Source: Candidatus Methylomirabilota bacterium (lineage in GTDB: Bacteria; Methylomirabilota; Methylomirabilia; Methylomirabilales; Methylomirabilaceae). Taken from it: a stretch of 9,517 nt of DNA. The position numbers and the translations under genes are program-made. The stretch spans positions 1 through 9,517 of the forward strand of contig PQAQ01000173.1 of NCBI GenBank assembly GCA_003105305.1, written 5' to 3'. Position 1 is the first letter of the stretch. Each line of letters starts with the position of its first letter. Positions 1 to 6,276 of this stretch are shown here, piece by piece. Below the pieces are notes generated by a model. The model worked only from the letters and a program-made list of their open reading frames with translations. It made no database searches and was not told the DNA's origin.

Positions 1-731
1 TGGGGATCGGCGGGAGCGCCGCCGGTACCGGTTTGAATACCCATCCGCAGTATCGCGCCAGACTGGTGGAGTATCTGCGCGCCTGGACGGGGATCGAGTG
101 GCGCAATGCGCCTGACTTGCGCGAAGCTATGCAGTCGAACCTGCCGATCGCCGAGACCTCTTCGGCCTTGAGGTTGCTTGCGCTTGAGCTGATCCGGATC
201 TGCAACGATCTGCGCCTTCTGGCCTCGGGTCCGACCACGGGATTCGCCGAGATCGTCCTGCCTGCGGTGCAGCCGGGCTCCTCGATTATGCCCGGTAAGG
301 TCAACCCGTCCATGGCTGAGATGCTGAACATGGTCTGCTTCCAAGTCGTCGGGAACGATCTGACCGTCTCGATGGCGGTTCAGGCCGGGCAGCTTGAGTT
401 GAACGTTATGATGCCGGTTATGGCCCATAATCTGCACCAGTCGATTCAGATTCTGACGAGCGCCGTTCGGGTTTTCACTGATCGCTGCGTCGGCGGCATT
501 GTTGCTGACGCCGACCGATGTCGCCGCTATGCCGAGAGCAGTATGGCGCTGGCGGCCGCATTGAATATCTCGCTTGGGTATGCCAGGGCTGCCGACGTGG
601 TGAAGCGTGCCATGCGTGAGCGAAAGACGATCATTGATGTTGTGCGGGAGGAGCACCTGCTTACCGAGACTCAGGTTGCCCAGATTCTGGATCCGATGAA
701 ACTGACCGAGCCCGGGCTGCCTGGTCAGTAG
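1..731 (+). CDS. Class II fumarase/aspartase family lyase, C-terminal half (5' end outside window)
   Basis: The frame is open from base 3 and runs to a TAG at 729-731, giving 243 visible residues of a family that is usually about 460 long. The visible part opens with a GTGLNTHP segment and carries the superfamily signature GSSIMPGKVN at 276-305. The first serine of the SS pair in this mobile loop acts as the catalytic base in the family. These enzymes are homotetramers that add or remove water (fumarate/malate) or ammonia (fumarate/aspartate). Subtype evidence is mixed: PGKVNP is fumarase-like, while NDLRLLASGP, VCFQVVGND and QAGQLELNV look more like aspartase. I therefore give no gene symbol. 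A TTG at 33 is only an internal codon. Family membership is near certain; substrate is not. Confidence 0.93.
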   Translation, partial: GIGGSAAGTGLNTHPQYRARLVEYLRAWTGIEWRNAPDLREAMQSNLPIAETSSALRLLALELIRICNDLRLLASGPTTGFAEIVLPAVQPGSSIMPGKVNPSMAEMLNMVCFQVVGNDLTVSMAVQAGQLELNVMMPVMAHNLHQSIQILTSAVRVFTDRCVGGIVADADRCRRYAESSMALAAALNISLGYARAADVVKRAMRERKTIIDVVREEHLLTETQVAQILDPMKLTEPGLPGQ

Positions 732-766
732 CGCGAGTCATTCGCTGATTTTGAGGGCTGTGAGAC

Positions 767-795
767 TTGACGGCCGTGTCGTGACGCCCTAAATT
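767..795 (+). promoter_or_regulatory. Sigma70-type promoter for the 820-1596 gene
   Basis: TTGACG (767-772) and TAAATT (790-795) are separated by exactly 17 bp. Transcription would begin near 802, just before an AAGGAGG ribosome binding site (804-810) that lies 9 nt from the ATG at 820. The spacing and position fit well; the -10 box matches the consensus at four of six positions. Confidence 0.5.
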
Positions 796-819
796 GGAAT
801 CAAAAGGAGGGCATGCGAG

Positions 820-1596
820 ATGAAGCGGTGGATGGTCCCGTGGTTGGTGTGTGCGCCGCTTTTGGTGGCATCCCAAGCTTTTGGCCATGGGGGCGGTGAT
901 GTGATGGGCGACTGGGATGCGGGGGACGCATGTACCATGGTTAGGGGCCACTATACCGTTCACTTTACGGCCTATCAAGAGCTTGTGGGCTCCGGAATGG
1001 TTCCTTTGCTGCACGAAGTGGGTTCTGAGCAGGTCAAAAAGGAATTTCAGTCCTACTGTGAAGGTGTTCCCAAGACGGGTAAGTTTTCGATAGCCTTCGA
1101 TCTTTATCATGAAGAGTTGCGGCAACTGCCCATCTCGGTTCAGATCGTCGAGGCTGTCGAGGCCCATGAGGATAAGACTGACAGCGGACATTCGCATGTT
1201 ATCCTCTCTCTCCCACCGACTGTGTACGGTGATGGGTCGATACGAATCGATACCGAGATCCTGAGGCCCGGTCACTATATCGCCCGTATGAAGCTGGAAA
1301 AGGCAGGACCGGGTATTGCTCACAAACCGCACCGTGGCTCCGAGGTTGGGGAATGGCAACGGGTCACTCATACTCATGGGCCTGGAACCGATCCGACGGA
1401 AGCCGAGATTCGCGCTGTGGATACTGTCTTCAGTTTCCCATTCACTGTAGGACTGCCGGTAAAGGCGCATAGCCCTCTGCCTTGGTTCCTGTCAAATCGT
1501 GGATTCCAGTTGGCCATGATATTGTTGGCCCTTGGCGTCTTGGTTGTCGGTGTAAAATACTACATGGGGACCACCAGGCAAAGAAAACCAGCCTGA
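820..1596 (+). CDS. Secreted, membrane-anchored histidine-rich protein of unknown function
   Basis: I do not recognise this 258-residue protein. It starts with a Sec-type signal peptide (K2, R3, then a hydrophobic stretch from about 4 to 17). Plausible cleavage sites lie after A20 (SQA) or G22 (AFG); the latter would leave H23 of HGGGD as the mature N-terminus. The middle (about 23-225) is a periplasmic or exoplasmic domain with many histidines (H44, H48, H65, H97, H116, H124, H126, H152, H168, H171, H184, H186) and two cysteines (C38, C80) that could form a disulfide. Segments around 89-110, 140-160 and 201-212 alternate like beta strands. They loosely recall small Ig-like YtkA/FixH-type domains; this is only a resemblance. 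A single membrane helix (about 228-247) and a short basic tail (RQRKP) would anchor it with the C-terminus inside. The start is supported by AAGGAGG nine bases upstream. Metal handling is a guess from composition. Confidence 0.85.
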   Translation: MKRWMVPWLVCAPLLVASQAFGHGGGDVMGDWDAGDACTMVRGHYTVHFTAYQELVGSGMVPLLHEVGSEQVKKEFQSYCEGVPKTGKFSIAFDLYHEELRQLPISVQIVEAVEAHEDKTDSGHSHVILSLPPTVYGDGSIRIDTEILRPGHYIARMKLEKAGPGIAHKPHRGSEVGEWQRVTHTHGPGTDPTEAEIRAVDTVFSFPFTVGLPVKAHSPLPWFLSNRGFQLAMILLALGVLVVGVKYYMGTTRQRKPA

Positions 1597-1648
1597 TGAG
1601 CGCCAGCGTTTCTCCAGCCAATTAATTCCGAACCCAATTTCTACCAAC

Positions 1649-1687
1649 GATATCAGCGCGATACGGACCTTTGCGCACTGATATCAG
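1649..1687. repeat. Inverted repeat upstream of the csp promoter
   Basis: GATATCAG at 1649-1656 is mirrored by CTGATATC at 1678-1685. Three more base pairs (CGC with GCG) form if two bases are bulged. The right arm extends into the perfect palindrome CTGATATCAG (1678-1687). It lies 52 bp past the stop of the upstream gene and 16 bp before the csp -35 box. It could terminate the upstream transcript or be a protein-binding site. No U-run follows, so I do not call it an intrinsic terminator. Confidence 0.5.
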
Positions 1688-1702
1688 GCCTGTAAAAATC
1701 GC

Positions 1703-1731
1703 TTGACAGCATCCGGAGGATACGTTAGATT
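1703..1731 (+). promoter_or_regulatory. Sigma70-type promoter for the cold-shock gene
   Basis: A perfect -35 box TTGACA (1703-1708) is followed after exactly 17 bp by TAGATT (1726-1731). The expected start near 1738 gives a leader of about 165 nt ahead of the GTG at 1904. Such a long leader is typical of cspA-type genes, where it controls mRNA stability and translation by temperature. The promoter is read from sequence; the start point is inferred. Confidence 0.65.
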
Positions 1732-1737
1732 TTCGCC

Positions 1738-1903
1738 GCTTCCGATGACAGATGCGGCTTGTCGGGACTGCTGAGGGACCGCGAGCTCTTATGAAAGTTG
1801 AGGCCGTGGTTTTTGTGTGCGAAGACCCGGGGGCCTTCAATTGTGGCAGGAAGCAACTCAACGATGATGAAGCGTTGAGGGAGTACAGAAGGGAGGTGAA
1901 GAC
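1738..1903 (+). promoter_or_regulatory. Structured 5' leader of the cold-shock mRNA
   Basis: The leader holds two stem-loops. The first pairs AGTTGA-GGCC (1796-1805) with GGCC-T-TCAATT (1832-1842), with one G-U pair and one bulged base. The second is a perfect 7-bp stem, CTCAACG (1857-1863) with CGTTGAG (1873-1879), and a 9-nt loop. The second ends 11 nt before the strong ribosome binding site GGGAGGTGA (1891-1899). The layout fits a cold-responsive leader. An open frame from 1752 crosses the region, but I treat it as chance because it continues through csp in another frame. Confidence 0.5.
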
Positions 1904-2107
1904 GTGCGAGGCACCGGGAAGGTCAAATGGTTTAACGAGGCGAAAGGATACGGCTTTATCGAGCGACCTGAAGGTGGCGATCTATTTGTCCACTACTCAG
2001 CCATCCATGGCGACGGCTTCAAGACGCTGGTGGAGGGCCAGGAGGTCGAGTTTGATGTTGTTGATGGGCCGAAGGGAAAGCAGGCCGCCAACGTCGTCAA
2101 GTTGTAG
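1904..2107 (+). CDS. csp: Cold-shock domain protein (CspA family)
   Basis: This 67-residue protein is a single cold-shock domain, an OB-fold that binds single-stranded RNA and DNA and melts mRNA structure as an RNA chaperone in the cytoplasm. Both nucleic-acid motifs are present: RNP1 as KGYGFI (residues 14-19) and RNP2 as DLFVHYS (26-32), after the usual GKVKWFN opening. The length is normal for the family. The start is GTG, set by GGAGGTGA seven bases after its GGAGG core. It has its own promoter and a long structured leader, and is followed by a hairpin terminator, so it appears to be a single-gene transcript. Paralogues cannot be told apart here. Confidence 0.96.
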   Translation: MRGTGKVKWFNEAKGYGFIERPEGGDLFVHYSAIHGDGFKTLVEGQEVEFDVVDGPKGKQAANVVKL

Positions 2108-2134
2108 TGTCGCCGAATAAGCATACAATCTGGG

Positions 2135-2177
2135 CCCCCCACGTGGAGATTCGGTTCTCATGGGGGGTCTACTTTTG
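2135..2177 (+). terminator. Hairpin terminator after csp
   Basis: CCCCCCA (2135-2141) pairs with TGGGGGG (2161-2167). An inner GAGA/TCTC stem (2146-2149 with 2156-2159) closes a TTCGGT loop. A modest T-rich stretch ending in TTTT (2173-2176) follows on the plus strand only. It sits between the convergent csp and proS genes. The stem is strong but the U-tract is weak and starts a few bases late. Confidence 0.6.
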
Positions 2178-2183
2178 GTGTCG

Positions 2184-3878
2184 TTAGTCGGTGGGATGGG
2201 AAAGGAGAGCACGGACCTTGGAGATCGCCTCCGAGAGTGGTATGTGTACCTCTTCACCGGTTTTTCGCACCTTCAAGTCAACCGTTCCCTCCTTGATGGC
2301 GCGGGTCCCAACGGTGATTCGGAGGGGTAGGCCGAGCAGATCCGCGTCCTTAAACTTCACGCCCGCCCGCTCATCACGGTCGTCGTAGAGGGTCTCGATC
2401 CCTTCGAGCTGGAGGGCGGCATAAAGCGCCTCAGCCAACTCAATAGTCTTCTGATCGCGCATATTGACCGGCAGCAGGTGGAGTTGGAAGGGTGCGAGCG
2501 CCGAAGGCCAGACGATCCCGAAGTCATCATGGCGTTGCTCGACCGCCGCAGCCGCGATACGCGCGACCCCGATCCCGTAGCTGCCCATCACGATAGGGCA
2601 TTCCTCCCCCGCTTCATTCAGATAGACCGCTTTCATCGAAACGGAGTATTTGGTCCCAAGTCTGAAGATATTGCCCACCTCAATGACCCGCTCAATACGC
2701 AAGCTGCCATCGCAATGTGGGCACAGGTCTCCGTTTGACACGTGGCGGATATCGGCCCATCGTGGTTGGAAGTGAATGTCCGGACGTACGCCGCGGAGGT
2801 GAAACCCATCTTTATTGGCCCCGGTTACATAACGCCCCTCGCGCAACGATTCATCGGCGATGACGGGTAGTGTCACCCCGATCGGACCGATACTGCCGGC
2901 TCCGACGCCCACATGTGTCAGAATTTCTTCGCGATGAGCCGGGCGAGCCTCGCCACCGGCCGCTCTCGCGAGTTTCTTCTCGTGGAGCCGCTGATCGCCC
3001 CTCAGGAGGGCCAGGAGCGGGCCGTCATCTGTCATGAACAGCAACGACTTGATAGTCAGCGCGGGATCGATGCGCAGGAAGCGACACACCTCGTCAATGG
3101 TCCCGGCGCCCGGCGTGGCAATCTCTTCCAGATCCCAGTGTGGGAACACGGGGTATCGCGACCTGGAAACCGCCAACTCGACATTGGCCGAGTAGCTGCA
3201 GCGATTGCACAGGGCAATCTCGTCCTCTCCGGCTTGACTCGGCGCCATAAACTCATGCGCGGCTGCGCCGCCCATCATCCCCGGATCGCTTTCAACGACA
3301 TGAAACGCCAGACCGCACCGCGTAAAAATTCGGCAATACGCCTCTTTGTGGAGTTCGTAGTTCTTTTGCAGTCCCGCCTCATCGCGATCTAACGAGTAGG
3401 AGTCCTTCATGACAAACTCTCGTGTCCGCAGGACGCCGCTCTTGGGTCTGGCTTCGTCTCGAAGTTTGGTCTGGAGCTGATACCAGATCTGGGGGAGGTC
3501 CCGGTAGGAACGGATCTCATGTGCTGCCAGCCAGGCGACGACCTCTTCGTGTGTCATCCCCAGACACATCGATCGTTTCCCGCGGTCGTGCAATCGAAAC
3601 ATCTCCTCGCCGATTGTCGTCCATCGCCCGGTCTGCTGCCACAGTTCCGCCGGGTGCAGGACCGGCATGGTGATTTCCTGGCCGCCGATCCGGTTCATTT
3701 CCTCGCGGATAATAGCGTCAATCTTGTCCATCACCCGCTGGCCCAGTGGAAGGGTGATATAGATCCCTGCCGCAAGCTGCCGGACCAGCCCCGCGCGGAT
3801 CATCAGCTTGTGGCTGACCGCCTCGGCTTCAGCGGGTTCTTCTTTCAATGTCGGGATAAGTGACCGTGTCCAGCGCAT
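2184..3878 (-). CDS. proS: Prolyl-tRNA synthetase, bacterial type with editing insert
   Basis: This class II synthetase charges tRNA-Pro with proline in the cytoplasm. The 564 residues match the length of the bacterial (ProS type 1) form. The catalytic core spans about 1-220 and 395-455: motif 2 lies around RTREFVMKD (151-159) and motif 3 around GSYGIGVAR (432-440). Between them lies the INS editing domain (about 235-385), which clears alanine mischarged on tRNA-Pro; it retains a lysine in TIKSLLF (K277) where the family's key lysine is expected. CxxC pairs flank the insert (C224/C227 and C386/C389) and may bind zinc. The anticodon-binding domain fills about 462-560. I chose ATG 3878 (MRWTRSLIP) because GGAG (3884-3887) lies five bases upstream. 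The open frame continues to a TTG at 3944, but that extension is not family-like. It is the last gene of the minus-strand cluster and converges on csp. Confidence 0.97.
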   Translation of the reverse strand: MRWTRSLIPTLKEEPAEAEAVSHKLMIRAGLVRQLAAGIYITLPLGQRVMDKIDAIIREEMNRIGGQEITMPVLHPAELWQQTGRWTTIGEEMFRLHDRGKRSMCLGMTHEEVVAWLAAHEIRSYRDLPQIWYQLQTKLRDEARPKSGVLRTREFVMKDSYSLDRDEAGLQKNYELHKEAYCRIFTRCGLAFHVVESDPGMMGGAAAHEFMAPSQAGEDEIALCNRCSYSANVELAVSRSRYPVFPHWDLEEIATPGAGTIDEVCRFLRIDPALTIKSLLFMTDDGPLLALLRGDQRLHEKKLARAAGGEARPAHREEILTHVGVGAGSIGPIGVTLPVIADESLREGRYVTGANKDGFHLRGVRPDIHFQPRWADIRHVSNGDLCPHCDGSLRIERVIEVGNIFRLGTKYSVSMKAVYLNEAGEECPIVMGSYGIGVARIAAAAVEQRHDDFGIVWPSALAPFQLHLLPVNMRDQKTIELAEALYAALQLEGIETLYDDRDERAGVKFKDADLLGLPLRITVGTRAIKEGTVDLKVRKTGEEVHIPLSEAISKVRALLSHPTD

Positions 3879-3897
3879 GGGTACTCCGGTAAGGTGG

Positions 3898-3923
3898 GGA
3901 CGGCTGTCAGCGGTTGGCCGTCC
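3898..3923 (-). other. Perfect hairpin in the proS leader
   Basis: GGACGGC (3898-3904) and GCCGTCC (3917-3923) form a perfect 7-bp stem with a 12-nt loop, ending about 20 nt upstream of the proS start. On the transcribed strand the loop contains CTGACAG, which is complementary to CTGTCAG copies further upstream in the same gap. A role in proS expression is possible but unproven. Confidence 0.45.
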
Positions 3924-3932
3924 GCGAAGATT

Positions 3933-3998
3933 AAAAAACACCAACTGATGTACAAGCGCTTACCGCCGGGAATGGGCCTCGCTCGCCACCATTGGTGT
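3933..3998 (-). terminator. Possible terminator or attenuator between ispG and proS
   Basis: Read on the minus strand, ACACCAA (3998-3992) pairs with TTGGTGT (3944-3938), and the latter runs straight into a T-run (3938-3933). An inner 6-bp stem (3985-3980 with 3958-3953, one G-U pair) shortens the otherwise long loop. If real, it would end or attenuate the dxr-rseP-ispG transcript before proS. The large loop makes this uncertain, and I saw no convincing promoter between it and proS. Confidence 0.35.
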
Positions 3999-4001
3999 AT
4001 G

Positions 4002-4039
4002 CTGACAGTTGATGACTGACAGCTAAACTCGTGAGTTTA
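4002..4039. repeat. Direct repeat CTGACAG and a hairpin over the ispG stop codon
   Basis: CTGACAG occurs at 4002-4008 and 4016-4022 with a 14-bp period. Next to it, TAAACTC (4024-4030) and GAGTTTA (4033-4039) form an inverted repeat whose right arm contains the ispG stop codon (TAA on the minus strand, 4039-4037). No T-run follows, so it is not an obvious terminator; it may protect the 3' end of the mRNA. Confidence 0.4.
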
Positions 4040-5113
4040 CGTGTGGCCGTCGCCTCCCGCCACCATCTTGTTGACCTCCTCGACCAGGGCGTCGACGATC
4101 TCAGACTCCTTTACCTTTCGAGCCGCCTCTCCCTTTTTAAAGAGCCAGCCGATTCCCTTGCCGCCGGCGACTCCGATGTCGGCCCCTCTGGCCTCCCCCG
4201 GCCCGTTCACCTCGCATCCCATGACGGCGACGTGAATCTCTTTCGTAATGCCGGCCAGTCGCCGTTCCACCTCCTGGGCAAGGGGAACCAGGTCGATATC
4301 GGCCCTTGCGCAAGACGGACAGGAGACCAACGTCAGCCCTCCTCTCCGAAGGCCGAGCGACTTCAGGATCTCCACCCCCGCCTTGATCTCTTCGACGGGG
4401 TCTGCCGAGAGCGATACCCGGATCGTATCGCCAATCCCCTCGGCCAGCAGTGTCCCGATACCGACGGCCGATCGGATCGTTCCCACCCCAGGGGTCCCGG
4501 CCTCGGTGACCCCCAGATGGAGGGGGTACTCGACCTTATCCGCCAGCAGACGGTAGGCCTCGATCATCATCAAGGGGTCGGAGGCCTTCAGTGAGACCTT
4601 CATTTCCGGATAGTTGAGGTCTTCGAGGATCCGGATGTGACGGAGGGCGCTCTCCACCATCCCCTGTGGAGTCGGCCCACCGTCCCTGGCCAGCAGATCC
4701 TTTTCCAGTGATCCGCTGTTGACGCCGATGCGAATCGGAATCTTTCGCTCGGTTGCCGCCTTCACAATCTCTTCCACGCGCGAACGGTCCCCGATGTTGC
4801 CGGGGTTGAGGCGGAGGCCGTCTACGCCCTGCTCAAGGGCAATCAGGGCGAGCCTGTAGTCGAAATGGATGTCCGCAATCAGAGGGATTCGAATCTGCTT
4901 GCGAATCTCCCACAATCGTTCTGCGGCCTCTTTTTCCGGGACCCCCACCCGCACGATATCACACCCGGCTACCTCCAACGCCCAGATCTGATCCACCGTA
5001 GCCCGGGCGTCTCGCGTGTCGGTCTTCGTCATGGACTGGACCGATACCCGTGCGTTGCCGCCGATTTTGACCGCTCCCACCTGAATCTGCCGCGTCTTCC
5101 GTCGTTCGATCAT
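4037..5113 (-). CDS. ispG: 4-hydroxy-3-methylbut-2-enyl diphosphate synthase (GcpE)
   Basis: IspG converts methylerythritol cyclodiphosphate to HMBPP, the penultimate step of the non-mevalonate isoprenoid pathway, using a [4Fe-4S] cluster and two electrons in the cytoplasm. The 358 residues give the compact two-domain bacterial form: a TIM-barrel domain (about 1-250, with MTKTDTRD, ADIHFDYRLA and LNPGNIG) and the cluster domain. Cluster ligands are visible as C265 and C268 (SCPSCAR) and C300 (MGCEVNGPGEA), with E307 as the fourth ligand expected in the family. The ATG at 5113 lies two bases past the rseP stop, and its binding site GGAAGG (5127-5122) is inside the end of rseP, so the two are likely translationally coupled. 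No truncation or missing key residue is seen. Confidence 0.98.
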   Translation of the reverse strand: MIERRKTRQIQVGAVKIGGNARVSVQSMTKTDTRDARATVDQIWALEVAGCDIVRVGVPEKEAAERLWEIRKQIRIPLIADIHFDYRLALIALEQGVDGLRLNPGNIGDRSRVEEIVKAATERKIPIRIGVNSGSLEKDLLARDGGPTPQGMVESALRHIRILEDLNYPEMKVSLKASDPLMMIEAYRLLADKVEYPLHLGVTEAGTPGVGTIRSAVGIGTLLAEGIGDTIRVSLSADPVEEIKAGVEILKSLGLRRGGLTLVSCPSCARADIDLVPLAQEVERRLAGITKEIHVAVMGCEVNGPGEARGADIGVAGGKGIGWLFKKGEAARKVKESEIVDALVEEVNKMVAGGDGHT

Positions 5114-5115
5114 CG

Positions 5116-6261
5116 TTACTGCCTTCCGAGTAGGCGGAAGATATCGTTGTAGAAGGCAAAGATCATCAGGGCTACCAACAGGGCGAGCCCAACCTGTTGG
5201 GCCATCTCTCGCTTCTGGAGACTGACCGGTTTGCCGCGAACGGCTTCAATCAACGAAAAGAACAGGTGCCCCCCATCTAAAATGGGGATCGGAAGCAGAT
5301 TCAGGATTCCCAGATTGATCGACAGTAACGCGGTAAAGAACAAGAGGCTTAAGAAACCCTGGCGTGCCTGCTGACCCGCCATCTGCGCCACGAGGAGCGG
5401 TCCGCCGATGGTCTTTGCCGGAACGACCCCCTGGACCAGCTTGACAAAGGTCAGCAGAATCAGTCGACTGAGATCATACGTTTTGTAGAGCGCTTTACCC
5501 AGCGCTGTGACCGGGTTGGTTCGCTCGGTCAGGAACTCTTCAGCCGGCGCGATTCCAAGCAGTCCGACCTCCTGCTCCTCTCCAAATACGTTCTTCTGAC
5601 GAGTGGCCTTTGGCGCCACCACTAGGTCAAATCGTTTTCCCGCTCTTTCGATGGTCAGGCGAACAGGCTGTCCGGGGCTTTTGTGGATCTGGGTTGCCAA
5701 TTCCTCCCATTTCTCGATAGCGTGTCCGTCAATCGCCGCGATCCGATCGCCAGTCTGCACGCCAGCCTCGAACGCCGGGAAGCCCTCCATCACCTCCCCC
5801 ACCTTGGTGGCGAGGGTTGGGACACCCAGCGTGAAGACAACCCAGAAGATAACGATTGCGAGGAGAAAATTCGATCCCGGACCGGCCATAATGATCATAG
5901 AACGCCACCCGACCGGCTTTGCGGAGAACGATCCTTCCGGGTCGACAACCTCTTCCGTCGGGTCCTCGCCATGCATCTTGACATAGCCGCCAAGCGGGAT
6001 GGCGGAGAGGAGATATTCGGTCCCGCCACGCGTGAACCCGATGATCTTCGGGCCGAACCCAAGGGAGAACTTGAGGACCCTCACCCCTGCTCGCTTGGCG
6101 ACCAGGAAGTGGCCCAATTCGTGGACGAAGATCAGCGCGCCCAGGACGAGGACAGCCCAGAGAACATAATCAAGGCGTGCGAGCAACGGTCGAGGGTCGA
6201 TGACCTCTAAGAGGCCGAGGGCAACTGTCGGTGCCAAAGCTGTCAGACTGCCGGCGTACAC
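5116..6261 (-). CDS. rseP: Site-2 intramembrane zinc metalloprotease (RseP/EcfE type)
   Basis: This inner-membrane protease cuts substrates within the membrane; in other bacteria it cleaves anti-sigma factors (RseA) and leftover signal peptides. The 381 residues show HELGH (47-51) in the first membrane helix, the GPGSNF element (127-132) at the start of the second, one PDZ domain (about 152-220) and the second active-site motif NLLPIPILDGG (321-331), in which D329 completes the zinc site. Two further hydrophobic helices lie near 303-325 and 355-372. The E. coli enzyme has two PDZ domains; this one has a single PDZ, which is common elsewhere. The N-terminus is about 25 residues longer than usual. 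I kept GTG 6261 because AGAGGA (6272-6267) lies five bases upstream; TTG starts nearer the usual N-terminus lack a binding site. It begins 15 bp after dxr. Actual substrates here are unknown. Confidence 0.96.
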   Translation of the reverse strand: MYAGSLTALAPTVALGLLEVIDPRPLLARLDYVLWAVLVLGALIFVHELGHFLVAKRAGVRVLKFSLGFGPKIIGFTRGGTEYLLSAIPLGGYVKMHGEDPTEEVVDPEGSFSAKPVGWRSMIIMAGPGSNFLLAIVIFWVVFTLGVPTLATKVGEVMEGFPAFEAGVQTGDRIAAIDGHAIEKWEELATQIHKSPGQPVRLTIERAGKRFDLVVAPKATRQKNVFGEEQEVGLLGIAPAEEFLTERTNPVTALGKALYKTYDLSRLILLTFVKLVQGVVPAKTIGGPLLVAQMAGQQARQGFLSLLFFTALLSINLGILNLLPIPILDGGHLFFSLIEAVRGKPVSLQKREMAQQVGLALLVALMIFAFYNDIFRLLGRQ

Positions 6262-6276
6262 GCTCTTCCTCTTGCC

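Noticed and set aside
722..757. Possible terminator after the lyase gene
   Set aside because: The TCA/GCG with CGCTGA pairing needs a three-base bulge and is only six pairs long, with a short TTTT; too weak to call.
661..1470. Long minus-strand open frame (269 codons) across the secreted-protein gene
   Set aside because: It lies antisense to the plus-strand gene, which has a promoter, ribosome binding site and signal peptide. Its translation shows no domain-like pattern.
1881..1889. GAGTACAGA resembling the end of the E. coli cold box
   Set aside because: The match is partial and lies next to the ribosome binding site rather than near the transcript start, where the cold box sits.
1752..2120. 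122-codon open frame over the csp leader and csp
   Set aside because: It has no ribosome binding site and runs through csp in another frame. The stem-loops and the csp binding site explain the region better.
2478..3863. Several plus-strand open frames opposite proS (up to 159 codons)
   Set aside because: All are antisense shadows of a full-length, well-conserved prolyl-tRNA synthetase.
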